Shown: piece by piece, positions 10,645 to 19,642 of the stretch
Position numbering within the stretch: position 1 is the first letter of the stretch
Layout of the letters: every line of letters starts with the position of its first letter
DNA from: Nonomuraea sp. SBT364
Lineage (GTDB): Bacteria > Actinomycetota > Actinomycetes > Streptosporangiales > Streptosporangiaceae
DNA length: 64,000 nucleotides
Assembly: GCF_001083785.1 (NCBI RefSeq)
Contig: NZ_LAVL01000016.1
Location: 1 to 64,000, forward strand
Direction: 5' to 3'
The notes under the pieces: generated by a model
Told to the model about the DNA's origin: nothing
The model's input: the letters and a program-made list of their open reading frames with translations, nothing else
The model's database searches: none
Made by a program: the position numbers and the translations under genes

Positions 10645-12108
10645 TCAGAAGGGGTAACGCGGTGGTTCGCCCCGCATCGTGATCCACCGGGTCTCGGTGA
10701 ACGCCTCGATGTTCGCCGCCGCCCCGCCGAAGCGTGAACCGGTGCCGGAGGCGCGCACGCCGCCGAAGGGGGCGTTGGCCTCGTCGTTCACGGTCTGGTC
10801 GTTGATGTGCGCGATGCCCGTCGGGATCCGCTCGGCCACGGCCAGGCCGCGCATCGCGTCACGCGTCACGATGCCCAGCGACAGCCCGTACTCGCCGGCG
10901 GCGGCGATCTCGGCGGCCTCCTCGGCGGAGGACACCCGGGTGACCGGCGCGACCGGGCCGAAGACCTCCTCGGCGAAGGCCGGCGCGGTGAGCGGCACCT
11001 CGGCCAGCACGGTCGGCCGGTAGAAGAGCTCCTGGTAGGAGCCGCCGGAGGCGAGCCTGGCGCCCTGGCCGACGCTCGCCGTGACGAGCCGGTGGATCTT
11101 GTCGCGCTGCCCGGCGTCGATGACGGGCCCGAGCGCGACCTCGCCGGTGGCCGGGTCGCCGACCCGCAGCGCGTCCGCCCTGCCTGCCAGGCGCTCCACG
11201 AACTCGTCGTAGAGCCGGTCGGCGACCAGGTGGCGGCCGGTGGTCATGCAGATCTGCCCCTGGTGGAAGAACGAGCCCCAGGCGGCCAGGTTCACCGCGG
11301 CCTCCACGTCGGCGTCGTCCAGCACCAGCAGCGCGGAGTTGCCGCCGAGTTCGAGGTGGGCGCGCTTGAGGTGCCTGCCGGCCAGCTCGCCGATGCGCCG
11401 GCCCACCGGGGTGGAGCCCGTGAAGGAGACGACCCGTACGTGCGGGTCGCTGATCAGCGCCTCGCCCACGTCCGCGCCGCCGGGCAGCATCTGCAGCACG
11501 CCCGGCGGCAGCCCGGCCTCCTCGAACACGCGAGCCATCAGGGTGCCGCCGGTGACGGCGGTGCGCGGGTCGGGCTTGAGGACGACCGCGTTGCCCAGCG
11601 CCAGCGCCGGGGCCACCGAGCGGATGCCGAGGATGATCGGCACGTTGAACGGGGAGATCACCGCCACCACCCCGGCCGGCATGCGCCGCGCCAGCGACAG
11701 GCGCGGCTCCTCCGACGGCAGCACCTCGCCGATCGCCCGGCCGGGCAGCGAGGCGGCCTCGTAGCACTCCTCGGACGCCACGTGCAGCGCGAATCCGGCC
11801 ATGCCGGGCACCGCGCCGACCTCGCGGACGTTCCAGCCGCTGATCTCGTCGGCGTGCCGCCGCCACAGGTCTCCCGCCCTGCGCAGGACGGCCGCGCGGG
11901 CGGTGTGCGGCAGGGCGGCCCACTCGCGCTGCGCCCCGGCGGCGGTCCGCGCGGCCTCGGCGACGTCCGCGGGGGAGGCCAGGCCCATCCGGCCGAGCTC
12001 GCCGCCCGTGGCGGGCTCGACGACGGCGTAGTCGCCGGCGCCCCCGGCCGTCCACCCGCCGGCCTTGAAGATCTTTCCCTGCCAGTCGATGCCGCCGAGC
12101 AGCGTCAC
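10645..12108 (-). CDS. NAD(P)-dependent aldehyde dehydrogenase, benzaldehyde-dehydrogenase-like
   Basis: A 487-residue member of the ALDH superfamily that oxidises aldehydes to carboxylic acids. Visible motifs are VAVISPFNVPI (cofactor entry), VVLKPDPRTAVTG, VSFTGSTPVGRRIG, the general base in HLELGGNS, the catalytic cysteine in FFHQGQICMTT, and EEVFGPVAPV. The HQGQICM form and the overall start (GGIDWQGKIF) resemble aromatic-aldehyde (XylC-type) dehydrogenases. GTG 12108 is preceded by AGAGAGGA at 8 nt. It is transcribed alone; the nearest enzyme is a divergent nitronate monooxygenase 338 bp away. The substrate is not fixed by sequence. Confidence 0.9.
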   Translation of the reverse strand: MTLLGGIDWQGKIFKAGGWTAGGAGDYAVVEPATGGELGRMGLASPADVAEAARTAAGAQREWAALPHTARAAVLRRAGDLWRRHADEISGWNVREVGAVPGMAGFALHVASEECYEAASLPGRAIGEVLPSEEPRLSLARRMPAGVVAVISPFNVPIILGIRSVAPALALGNAVVLKPDPRTAVTGGTLMARVFEEAGLPPGVLQMLPGGADVGEALISDPHVRVVSFTGSTPVGRRIGELAGRHLKRAHLELGGNSALLVLDDADVEAAVNLAAWGSFFHQGQICMTTGRHLVADRLYDEFVERLAGRADALRVGDPATGEVALGPVIDAGQRDKIHRLVTASVGQGARLASGGSYQELFYRPTVLAEVPLTAPAFAEEVFGPVAPVTRVSSAEEAAEIAAAGEYGLSLGIVTRDAMRGLAVAERIPTGIAHINDQTVNDEANAPFGGVRASGTGSRFGGAAANIEAFTETRWITMRGEPPRYPF

Positions 12109-12446
12109 GGGCCGTTCCTCTCTGTGTGTCAGGTCAGACCCCCACGCGCGGCCGGCGGCAAGCACGCCGAGATGGTCGGGGGACGGCGGCGCAATCGGTG
12201 CTCACGGGCATGACGGGGGCCGCGAGCACCGCGATCGCCCTGGGCGACGGGAGGTCGAGGTGATCGTACGGCGGCCTCGGAACCAGAGCAACACTCCGTT
12301 CCAGCGGTTCGAACGCCGCTACGCCCGGGGACGGTACCCGGCGGCCCGCGACCGCCGTGCCACCCGGCGACCGTGCTCACCGGCGTCCCCGTCGAGGCCG
12401 AGATCGCGCAGGGCGGGCGTCCGGAGCGTCCGGAGAGAATGCGAGG
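12109..12446. other. 338-bp gene-free divergent region
   Basis: This stretch separates the divergent aldehyde dehydrogenase and nitronate monooxygenase genes and should hold both promoters. I see no convincing coding sequence on either strand, no RNA gene and no clean long palindrome. Its base composition is as GC-rich as the coding flanks, which is unusual for a promoter region and could reflect a decayed gene, but no recognisable protein remains. Confidence 0.5.
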
Positions 12447-13478
12447 ATGAGTTCTCTGCTGTCCCGCCTCGGCGCCGACCTGCCCATCCTCGCCGCGCCG
12501 ATGGCCGGCGGGCCGAGCACCCCCGCGCTGGTGGCCGCCGCCGCGCGGGCGGGCGGGCTGGGCTTCCTCGCCGCCGGCTACCAGGCCCCGCGGGCGCTCG
12601 CCGGCCAGATCGACGCCGTACGCGCGCGGGGCGTGCCGTTCGGCGTCAACCTGTTCGCCCCCAACCCGGTGCCCATCTCCACCCGGGCCTACCGCGCGTA
12701 CGCCGCCGTGGTCCAGCCCGAGGCCGATCGCTACGGGCTGGAGCTGCCCGGAGCGCACCCGGTCGAGGACGACGACGCCTGGACGGACAAGCTCGACCTG
12801 CTCCTGTCCAGCCCCGTCCCGTGGGTGTCCTTCACCTTCGGCCTGCCCGGCCGCGCGGTCGTCACCGCCCTGCGCGACGCGGGAACGACCGTCCTGCAGA
12901 CCGTGACCTCCGCCGGCGAAGCCCGCAGGGCCGCCGACGCCGGGGTGGACGCGCTCGTCGTGCAGGCGGCGGCCGCCGGCGGCCACTCCGCCACCCTCAC
13001 CCCGGCCGAGCCGCCGCCGTCCCTCCCGCTGCCCGAGCTGATCGCCGAGGTGCGCCGGGCCGCCGGACTGCCGATCATCGGCGCGGGCGGGATCGCCACC
13101 GCCGACGACGTGGCGGCCACCATCCGTGCCGGAGCTGAGGCCGCCATGGTCGGCACCGTGCTGCTGCGCGCGGTCGAGAGCGGAGCCTCCGGGCCCCACC
13201 AGGCCGCCCTGACCGATCCGGCCTTCGACGGCACGGTGGTCACCCGCGCCTTCACCGGGCGGCCCGCCCGCGCGCTGCGCAACGACTTCGTCGATCGCTT
13301 CGACGCGGTCGCGCCGGCCGGCTACCCCGCCCTGCACCACCTCACCAGTCCGCTCCGCAAGGCCGCCACCGCGGCCGGGGACACCCGGCTCATCCATCTG
13401 TGGGCCGGTACGGGCCACCGGCACGCCAGGGCGGAACCCGTGGCCGAGACCTTCGGGCGCCTGTCCGGTCACCTCTGA
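12447..13478 (+). CDS. Nitronate monooxygenase (2-nitropropane dioxygenase family)
   Basis: A 343-residue FMN-dependent TIM-barrel enzyme that oxidises alkyl nitronates to carbonyl compounds. Marks are PILAAPMAGGPSTPALV at the N-terminus, GGLGFLAAGY, VNLFAP, WVSFTFGLP, VVQAAAAGGHSATL with the family glycine-histidine stretch, PIIGAGGIATADDV for phosphate binding, and AMVGTVLL. ATG 12447 is preceded by GCGAGG and GGAGAGA. Members often detoxify propionate 3-nitronate, but many actinomycete paralogues have unknown substrates. It is convergent with a TetR gene 25 bp downstream. Confidence 0.9.
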   Translation: MSSLLSRLGADLPILAAPMAGGPSTPALVAAAARAGGLGFLAAGYQAPRALAGQIDAVRARGVPFGVNLFAPNPVPISTRAYRAYAAVVQPEADRYGLELPGAHPVEDDDAWTDKLDLLLSSPVPWVSFTFGLPGRAVVTALRDAGTTVLQTVTSAGEARRAADAGVDALVVQAAAAGGHSATLTPAEPPPSLPLPELIAEVRRAAGLPIIGAGGIATADDVAATIRAGAEAAMVGTVLLRAVESGASGPHQAALTDPAFDGTVVTRAFTGRPARALRNDFVDRFDAVAPAGYPALHHLTSPLRKAATAAGDTRLIHLWAGTGHRHARAEPVAETFGRLSGHL

Positions 13479-13503
13479 CCTCGCAGCCGGTCCCGCCCTG
13501 TCA

Positions 13504-14073
13504 TCAGGCCGCCGGGGGAGGCAGGAGCGCGTCGCAGGCGGCGGTGATCAGCTCGTCGACCAGCGGAGGCGGCGGGCGCCGTGCCAGCAGGTGGCGGCGG
13601 ACCGCGCCGTAGGGGACGTCGACCGTGGCGAAGATCAGCCGTTCGCGGTCGACGCCGGGACGGCGGGCGGCGAAGGCGTCCAGCGCGTCCGCGACCTCGG
13701 CGTTCAGCGTGTCGAGGTCCGTGCCGAGCTCGTCGGGCCATCGGGCGGCCAGTTCCTGACGGCGATGGAGCACCAGCAGCGCGCCTTCGGCGGGATGCCG
13801 CCGGCACCACCGGGGCGTGTGCAGCGCGGCGCCACGGGCGTCGCCTTCGGCCAGCGCGTCGGCGAATCCGCGCTGGAAGGCCCGTACCGTGCGGATCCAC
13901 AAGGTCGCCAGCATGAGATCGCGGGAGCCGAAGCGGTGATACAACGACCCGGTCTGCGCGCCGAGCCGGGCGGCGACGGCGCCCATCGTGGCGGCCCCGG
14001 GCCCGGCGTCGGCCGTGATGGCCAGGGCCGCGTCGAGGATCTGGTCCTGGCCGAACTTGGCGGTTCTTCCCAC
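13504..14073 (-). CDS. TetR-family repressor
   Basis: A 189-residue TetR/AcrR regulator. The N-terminal helix-turn-helix reads QILDAALAITADAGPGAATMGAVAARLGAQTGSLYHRF in overall form (motif core GSLYHRF), followed by a variable ligand-binding domain with an aromatic/tryptophan-rich helix pair (PRWCRRHPAEGALL). GTG 14073 has GGAGGA at 5 nt, better than the ATG at 14088, which lacks a ribosome site. It is divergent from a SnoaL-like gene with an operator-like palindrome between them, so it probably controls that gene and itself. Confidence 0.88.
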   Translation of the reverse strand: MGRTAKFGQDQILDAALAITADAGPGAATMGAVAARLGAQTGSLYHRFGSRDLMLATLWIRTVRAFQRGFADALAEGDARGAALHTPRWCRRHPAEGALLVLHRRQELAARWPDELGTDLDTLNAEVADALDAFAARRPGVDRERLIFATVDVPYGAVRRHLLARRPPPPLVDELITAACDALLPPPAA

Positions 14074-14096
14074 CCGGCTCCTCCCCATGATAATAG

Positions 14097-14119
14097 TGAG
14101 TACGTTCTAGAATAACTCA
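14097..14119. promoter_or_regulatory. Probable TetR operator
   Basis: An imperfect palindrome, TGAGT near 14097-14101 and ACTCA at 14115-14119, surrounds a perfect TTCTAGAA core (14105-14112). It lies in an AT-rich stretch between the divergent TetR and SnoaL-like genes, where autoregulatory TetR operators normally sit. Confidence 0.65.
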
Positions 14120-14136
14120 TCTAATAAGGAGCCGCC

Positions 14137-14538
14137 ATGCCCACGGCACCCGAGGTCGTCCAAGGCTTCTACCGTGCCGCCCAGGCGGGTGACGGCGCGG
14201 CGATCCTCGCCCTCCTGCACCCGCGCTTCCTGGCCCACACCGCGCCGGGGCTGCCCTGCGGCGCCGGAGGCACCTTCGAGGGGCCGCAGGAGACGCTCAT
14301 CCGGGTCTGGGGCGCGGTCTTCGCCGCCTTCGACACCGCCCCCTACGCGGAGACCTGGCACGAGACCACCGACGGGATCGTCGTGGTCACCGGGCACTAC
14401 CGAGGCGCCGCCCGCGCCACCGGACGCGCCTACCGGGCCGAGTTCGTCCACCTGTGGCGCGTCGCCGAGGACCGGATCACCTGGCTGCACCAGTACACCG
14501 ACACCGCCCGCTGGCACGAGGCCCTCGCCCCGGCCTGA
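14137..14538 (+). CDS. SnoaL-like / NTF2-fold polyketide-cyclase-type protein
   Basis: A 133-residue single-domain protein of the SnoaL/ketosteroid-isomerase-like superfamily: VVQGFYRAAQAGDGAAILALLHP at the start, then VTGHYRGAARATGR and a C-terminal HLWRVAEDRITWLHQYTDT strand pair. Such proteins range from polyketide cyclases to small detoxifying hydrolases, so the reaction is unknown. ATG 14137 follows AAGGAG by 6 nt. It is divergent from a TetR gene and most likely its target. Immediately downstream lies the scrambled response-regulator remnant on the other strand. Confidence 0.8.
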   Translation: MPTAPEVVQGFYRAAQAGDGAAILALLHPRFLAHTAPGLPCGAGGTFEGPQETLIRVWGAVFAAFDTAPYAETWHETTDGIVVVTGHYRGAARATGRAYRAEFVHLWRVAEDRITWLHQYTDTARWHEALAPA

Positions 14539-14547
14539 CGGACCTGT

Positions 14548-14880
<333 letters not shown>

Positions 14881-15247
14881 GCCGCTCCGACAGGCCGAGC
14901 CGCCCGGCCGGCTCACGCCAGTCCGCCGGGCGCGGGTAGAAGGCGCCGTAGAGCTCCAGCAGCTCGCGAACGGTCAGCTTGCCCTGCAGCGCGCTCTGCT
15001 GGAGCTGCACGCCCAGCAGCCCGGTGACCCGCTCCCTGTCGGCGGCCGGGTCCAGGCCCGCCACCCGCACGCGACCGGCGTCGGGCCTGCGCAGCCCTTC
15101 GACGCACTCCACGGTCGTGGTCTTGCCCGCGCCGTTCGGGCCGAGCATCCCGAAGATCTCGCCTTCCCCGACGGTGAAGGACACCCCGTCGACGACGGGC
15201 CGCCCCCCGTAGGACTTCCGCAGCCCGTCCACTTCGATGATCGCCAT
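14881..15247 (-). pseudogene. Truncated ABC-2 type exporter ATP-binding protein
   Basis: The fragment begins [15 protein letters not shown] and keeps Walker A ([13 protein letters not shown]) and the Q-loop region ([12 protein letters not shown]) followed by [15 protein letters not shown], but breaks off after about 120 residues at GLSERLG. The signature, Walker B and H-loop are missing. It runs straight into the receiver fragment of a NarL-type regulator. The fragment resembles the intact exporter ATPase at 60979 in the same positions, so this looks like a deleted second copy of an ABC exporter plus two-component module. Confidence 0.82.
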
Positions 15248-15299
15248 GTCCCGAGGATCTCCCGCCGGGCCCCGGCCGGGCATCGCCCGTCACGCCAGA

Positions 15300-15329
15300 G
15301 CCGGCATCATCCGATCGGCTGATGCCGGC
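15300..15329 (-). terminator. Perfect 10-bp hairpin
   Basis: GCCGGCATCA (15300-15309) is perfectly complementary to TGATGCCGGC (15320-15329) over a 10-nt loop. It lies 69 bp beyond the stop of the histidine-phosphatase gene and upstream of the ABC-ATPase remnant, so it is either a terminator for the former or an operator of the latter. Confidence 0.6.
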
Positions 15330-15397
15330 CTACGACCCCGGCCGCCGGTGTGAAGCGGCGCCGCCCGCGAGCCGGTGCCGCGGCCGGCGTCCTGGCG

Positions 15398-16111
15398 TCA
15401 GGTGGGGAGGGAGGCGGTGGTGGTGAAGGCGGGGTCGAGGTGCGCGGTGTCGTTGTAGTGGCGCAGGATCCACCGGGCCTCGGTCAGCACCAGGTGCGAC
15501 ACCGACCCGTTGTCGGCGCCGAGGAACGCGAACGGCCGCGACCCCGTGGCCGCGGCCAGCGCCTCGGCGATCACGCCGCCGTGGGTGACGACGACGATCC
15601 GCTGGTCGGGGTGGGCGGCGGCCAGCCCGCCGAAGGCTTCGCGCACGCGCTCGGAGAAGGTCGCGGCGGGCTCCGCGCCGGGGATCACGTCCCAGCGTTC
15701 CTCGGCCGCCATCCGCTGGGCGGCCGGGTGGCCCTCGGCGACCATCCGCCGGAACAGGCCGCCCTCCCACTCGCCCAGGTGCACCTCCCGCAGCCCGGGC
15801 TCCACCACCGGCGTGAGGCCGAGCCGCGCGGCGAGCGGCGCGGCGGTCTGGGAGGTACGCCGCAGCGGCGTCACGTAGATCGCGTCGACGCGCTCGGCGG
15901 CGAGCCGCAGGGCCACCCGCTCCGCCTGCTCCAGGCCCTCGGGCGCGAGCCCCGGGTCGCCCTGTCCGTCCACCAGGGGGAACGGCCGGTCGGGGCGCGC
16001 GGGCTCCGACTCGCCGTGCCGCACCAGGAGCACCTCGGTGGCGCCGGGCGGGGTACGGAATCGACCCTGGCGATACGCGGCCGGCTTCTCGCTCTCAGCT
16101 GTCACGATCAC
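15398..16111 (-). CDS. Histidine phosphatase superfamily protein (phosphoglycerate-mutase-like)
   Basis: A 237-residue protein with the RHG signature LLVRHGESEPARP, the second arginine in TPLRRTSQTA, a glutamate in GLREVHLGEWEGG, and the second histidine in IVVVTHGGVIAEAL. These residues build the phosphohistidine pocket used by broad phosphatases and cofactor-dependent mutases; the family is too diverse to name a substrate. The start codon is the GTG at 16111 and lacks a clear ribosome site, so a start a few codons later is possible. The gene follows a P450-TetR pair on the same strand with an 11-bp gap and may share its transcript. Confidence 0.85.
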   Translation of the reverse strand: MIVTAESEKPAAYRQGRFRTPPGATEVLLVRHGESEPARPDRPFPLVDGQGDPGLAPEGLEQAERVALRLAAERVDAIYVTPLRRTSQTAAPLAARLGLTPVVEPGLREVHLGEWEGGLFRRMVAEGHPAAQRMAAEERWDVIPGAEPAATFSERVREAFGGLAAAHPDQRIVVVTHGGVIAEALAAATGSRPFAFLGADNGSVSHLVLTEARWILRHYNDTAHLDPAFTTTASLPT

Positions 16112-16122
16112 CGAACATTACT

Positions 16123-16872
16123 CTACTGACTCATCCGACGACCGGCCGGGAGCCGGGCCGCCCCGGACGAGACGGGAGCCGTCCACAGGCCGGTCAGGGC
16201 GTCGACGAGGCCGGCCGCGGTGGCCGCCCAGGCGTCGTGGACGGCGGCACCGCCCTCATCCGGCGCCTGCCCCCGCTCGTGTTCGCGCTCGGCCAGGGCG
16301 CGTTCCTGCTCGGCCAGGGCGTGTTCGCGCTCGGCCAGGGCGTGGACCAGGAGCAGGCGGCTCATGCCGGCGCGTTCGCGGCGTACGTCCTCGGGCAGGC
16401 CGGCGAGCAGCCGGAACATGCCGTCCAGGGTGGAGCGCATGGACGGCGTGGCCGCCGACTCCTCGATGACGATCTGCCGAAGTGCCGGCACGGTGTTGAT
16501 CTGTGCCATGCACCGGGCCCGCCAGCCCGGCACGCCGAGCGCGTCGAGATGATCCGTGGCGGGCCGTACCAGGCAGGAGATCCAGTCGCGCAGCTCGCCG
16601 GGGACGTCGATCCCGGCCAGCAGCCGCAGCCGCCGCTCCTCCAGGCCGGCCGTGTGGCGGCGGACGATCGCCCGCACCAGGCCCGCCTTCGTGCCGAAGT
16701 GGTAGCCGACGGCGAAGTTGTTGCCCTGCCCCGCCGCCTCACCGATCTGGCGGTTGGAGACCTCGCCGACGCCGTGCTCGGCGAACAGCCTCTCGGCGGC
16801 GTCGAGGATCGCGCCGCGCGTCTCCCGGGCCCGCCCGGTCCCGGCGGCCGTACTCACCACCGCGGTCACCAC
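16123..16872 (-). CDS. TetR-family regulator with an internal heptad repeat
   Basis: A 249-residue TetR protein. The helix-turn-helix covers about residues 16-60 (AILDAAERLFAEHGV, SNRQIGEAAGQ, GYHFGTKAGLVRAI). Near residue 178 a threefold seven-residue repeat (LAEREHA, LAEQERA, LAEREHE) extends a helix of the ligand domain as an acidic/basic coiled coil; it comes from a 21-bp DNA repeat. The GTG start overlaps the stop of the upstream P450 gene by 7 nt, so the two are translationally coupled. It probably represses the P450 operon through the palindrome at 18095-18112. Confidence 0.88.
   Translation of the reverse strand: MVTAVVSTAAGTGRARETRGAILDAAERLFAEHGVGEVSNRQIGEAAGQGNNFAVGYHFGTKAGLVRAIVRRHTAGLEERRLRLLAGIDVPGELRDWISCLVRPATDHLDALGVPGWRARCMAQINTVPALRQIVIEESAATPSMRSTLDGMFRLLAGLPEDVRRERAGMSRLLLVHALAEREHALAEQERALAEREHERGQAPDEGGAAVHDAWAATAAGLVDALTGLWTAPVSSGAARLPAGRRMSQ
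16281..16343. repeat. Three 21-bp tandem repeats inside the TetR gene
   Basis: Units at 16281-16301, 16302-16322 and 16323-16343 share the core GCTCGGCCAGGGCG and differ at only a few bases. On the minus strand they encode the heptad LAExExA three times. Copy number can change by slippage without breaking the frame. Confidence 0.9.
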
Positions 16873-18065
16873 CGCACCGGTACCCGCTCCAGCCCGCCGA
16901 CCACGAGCCCCTCACGCCGCCGCAGCTCGGCGGCCGGGACCGCCAGCTCCAGCGTGGGCAGCCGCTCCAGCAGCACCTTCAGCACCGTCTGCAGCTCGGT
17001 CCTGGCCAGTGCCTGGCCGAGGCAGGAGTGCGGGCCGACGCCGAAGGCCAGGTGCGGGTTGGGGGAGCGGGTCAGGTCCATGACGGTGGCCGCCGCGAAC
17101 TGCCGCTCGTCACGGTTGGCCGAGGCCATGCTGCACACGACCGTGGTGCCCCCCGGCAGCCGTTCGCCCGCGACCTCGACCTCCTCGCTGAGGTAGCGGG
17201 GCATGCCGAAGCCGGGATTGGCGTCGAAGCGCAGAGCCTCCTCCACGGCCGGGCGGATCAGCGCCCGGTCGGCGAGCAGCGCCTCCCAGCGCTCGCGGCC
17301 GGCCAGCAGCATCGCCGTCATCTTGCCGATCATGTTCGCGGTGGTCTCGTGCCCGGCCACGAGCAGGCCCTTGGCGGTGCCCAGGATCAGCTGCTCGGTG
17401 AGCCGTCCGTCCAGGCCCTCGACCATCGACAGCAGCTCGCTGATCAGGTCGCCGCCCGGTTCGGCCCGCTTGGCCCCGGCGAGCGCGACCAGGTAGGCGT
17501 CGAACTCGGCCTGGGCCGCGTCGATCTCGTCCTGGCCGAACCGCGTCATGCTCAGCATGGTGTCGGACCAGTACGCGAACGCGTCGCGGTCGGAGTCGGG
17601 CACGCCCAGCAGGTCGCAGATCGCCCACACCGGCAGCGGGAAGCCGACGCCGCTCACCAGGTCGGCGGGCGCGCCCCCGGCGACCATCCGCTCGACCAGG
17701 TGCCCGGCCATCGCCTCGATCCTGGGCTGCATCGCCACGACGCGCTTGGCGGTGAACGCCTTGCCGACGAGCTGCCGCCAGGCGCGGTGCTCGTCGCCGC
17801 TCATGCTGCTGCCGCCGCTGCCGAACACGCCGCCCGATTCGTTGGCGGTCACCCGGGCGGCGTCCGGGGCGTCGAGCTGGCGGGTGAAGCGCGGGTCCGA
17901 CAGGACCTGCCTGACGTCGTCGTACCGGGTCAGCAGCAGCGCCCGGTCGCCGCTGGCCAGCCGGATCGGCGCCACCGGGCAGCCGTCGCGCAGCCCGGCC
18001 CACTCCGGCGGCGGCTCCAGGGCGCCGGGAAGGGCGAACGGGTAGTCCGGAACCTGCTCGCTCAC
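16866..18065 (-). CDS. Cytochrome P450 monooxygenase
   Basis: A 399-residue soluble bacterial P450. It carries the I-helix LLVAGHETTANMIG with the oxygen-activating threonine, the ExxR pair in VEEALRF, the K-helix/meander region, and the heme loop FGVGPHSCLGQALAR with the axial cysteine. PRYLSEEVEVAG is the usual strand before the meander. GTG 18065 with GGAGG just upstream gives the normal family length; an ATG at 18092 has no ribosome site and overlaps the operator-like repeat. No ferredoxin or reductase is nearby. Coupling to a TetR gene suggests induction by its substrate, perhaps a xenobiotic or terpenoid. Confidence 0.93.
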   Translation of the reverse strand: MSEQVPDYPFALPGALEPPPEWAGLRDGCPVAPIRLASGDRALLLTRYDDVRQVLSDPRFTRQLDAPDAARVTANESGGVFGSGGSSMSGDEHRAWRQLVGKAFTAKRVVAMQPRIEAMAGHLVERMVAGGAPADLVSGVGFPLPVWAICDLLGVPDSDRDAFAYWSDTMLSMTRFGQDEIDAAQAEFDAYLVALAGAKRAEPGGDLISELLSMVEGLDGRLTEQLILGTAKGLLVAGHETTANMIGKMTAMLLAGRERWEALLADRALIRPAVEEALRFDANPGFGMPRYLSEEVEVAGERLPGGTTVVCSMASANRDERQFAAATVMDLTRSPNPHLAFGVGPHSCLGQALARTELQTVLKVLLERLPTLELAVPAAELRRREGLVVGGLERVPVRW

Positions 18066-18094
18066 GTGGCCTCCAGAGACGGGGATGCGCATAT

Positions 18095-18112
18095 TTAAGT
18101 CAGGCCGCTTAA
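18095..18112. promoter_or_regulatory. Probable operator of the P450-TetR operon
   Basis: TTAAG (18095-18099) and CTTAA (18108-18112) form an inverted repeat with an 8-nt spacer in an AT-rich patch 30 bp before the P450 start. It is a suitable TetR-type operator, between the divergent P450 and GPH transporter genes. Confidence 0.55.
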
Positions 18113-18241
18113 TCGAGTCAAGCGACGTGAACGGTGTCCCTTCTGTTGCCGGACATGGTCTTGACGTGCCCGGGATCACAGGCAAGCATCACCGGGACCG
18201 GACCGGCGGTCGCCGTCCGGCGCGGCAAGGAAGGTGATCGC

Positions 18242-19642
18242 GTGGCCCAGCCCGGCACGGCGCCCGCCCGGGCCCGGACTCCCGCGTGGCGCTACGCCAT
18301 CGGAATGTTCGGCACGTCCATCCCGATCAACATGATCAAGGGATCGATGATCCTCTTCTACGTCGACATCCTCGGGCTCGACGTACGCGCCTACGGCGCG
18401 GTCATGGTGATCTACGCGGTCATCGACGCGATCGACAACCCGGTGCTCGGCCACCTGTCCGACCGCACCCGGACCCGGTTCGGCCGGCGCCGGCCGTGGC
18501 TGCTCGTCGGCGCGCCGATGCTCGCGGCCTGCATGATCGCGTTCTTCTCCGCGCCGGCCTCGCTGGAGGGCATCGGCCTCGTGCTGTGGTTCGCGGTGTT
18601 CGCGATCCTGTGTGAGGCTTTCGACTCGATGCTCAACGCCAACTACGGCGCGCTGCTCCCCGAGCTCTACCCGCGCGAGCGCGACCGCGCCGTCGCCAAC
18701 GGCCTGCGCCAGGGCTTCCAGCTCGTCGCGCTGGTGATCTCGCTCGCGGTCACCCCGTTGCTCACGACGGGCGTGTTCGGCACCGAGGACTCCACCCGGG
18801 GCTTCCAGATCACCGCGATCATCTACGGCGCGATCGCGGTCGTCGTGATCGTGTTCATGGCGCTGGGCGCGCGTGAGAGCCCTCGCTACTCCACGCGCGA
18901 GCGGCCCCGGCTGCTGCCGAGCGTGTGGTCGATCGTGCGCAACCCGGCGTTCTGGACGGTCGGGCTCACCGGCGCCTGCTACGGGATCGCCATGGCGCTC
19001 GTGCTCTCGGGCATCCAGCTGTACGTGCGCTACTCGCTCGGCCTCCCGGTCGGCAACGCGCTCTACCTGCAGGGCATCGTCATCCTCGTCTCGGCGGCCG
19101 GCCTCGTGGTGTGGACGCGCGTCGTCGCCCGGCGCGGCGCCCTGTGGGCCTGGCGGCTGGCCTTCGCCGTCCTCGCGGTCAGCTTCGCCGCCCTGTTCCT
19201 CGCCACCGACCTCGTCACCGCGATCGCCGCCGGGGTGCTCGTCGGGGCCGGGTGGTCGGGGATGCTCGCGACCAACGACCTCATCGTCGCGCGGGTGCTG
19301 GACGCCGACGCGGCGCGCAACGGGGAGCACCGCGAAGGGCTCTTCCTGTCCGCGTTCGGCTTCTTCGGCCGGCTCAACGGGATCGTGACCGGGCTCGCGC
19401 TCACCTCGCTGGGCGTCTTCTTCGGCTACAACTCCGGCGACGACCCCGGCGCGGACCCGGGGCTGGCCTTCCGGGTGTACCTGTGCGTGTACCCGTTCGC
19501 GCTGACGGCCATCGGCGCGGTCGCGGCCCGATTCGTCACCGTGCCCATCGAGACACCACCCGAAGCAGCCGACCCGACGGACCCGGCCGACCCGCCGTCT
19601 CCCGGGCCGGTGGACGAGTCGGCTGTGGAGCGTCCGCGGTGA
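18242..19642 (+). CDS. GPH-family (glycoside-pentoside-hexuronide) cation symporter
   Basis: A 466-residue, 12-helix MFS-fold transporter. Residues typical of the GPH group include FYVDILGLD in helix 1, the helix 2-3 loop DAIDNPVLGHLSDRTRTRFGRRRPWLLVGAP, and the ELYPRERDRAVANGLRQGF stretch. It should import a sugar or glycoside with a cation. GTG 18242 follows AAGGAAGG at 7 nt. The stop overlaps the next start (GTGA), so it is coupled to a ChbG-like deacetylase, which hints that the cargo is an acetylated or N-acetylated sugar. Confidence 0.9.
   Translation: MAQPGTAPARARTPAWRYAIGMFGTSIPINMIKGSMILFYVDILGLDVRAYGAVMVIYAVIDAIDNPVLGHLSDRTRTRFGRRRPWLLVGAPMLAACMIAFFSAPASLEGIGLVLWFAVFAILCEAFDSMLNANYGALLPELYPRERDRAVANGLRQGFQLVALVISLAVTPLLTTGVFGTEDSTRGFQITAIIYGAIAVVVIVFMALGARESPRYSTRERPRLLPSVWSIVRNPAFWTVGLTGACYGIAMALVLSGIQLYVRYSLGLPVGNALYLQGIVILVSAAGLVVWTRVVARRGALWAWRLAFAVLAVSFAALFLATDLVTAIAAGVLVGAGWSGMLATNDLIVARVLDADAARNGEHREGLFLSAFGFFGRLNGIVTGLALTSLGVFFGYNSGDDPGADPGLAFRVYLCVYPFALTAIGAVAARFVTVPIETPPEAADPTDPADPPSPGPVDESAVERPR

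Noticed and set aside
12129-12446. Possible coding remnant between aldehyde dehydrogenase and nitronate monooxygenase
   Set aside because: Frames on both strands are open but no recognisable domain or motif can be found.
16281-16343. Tandem repeats as a CRISPR-like array
   Set aside because: Units are contiguous with no spacers and lie in frame inside a TetR gene. No CRISPR array or cas gene is visible in the window.
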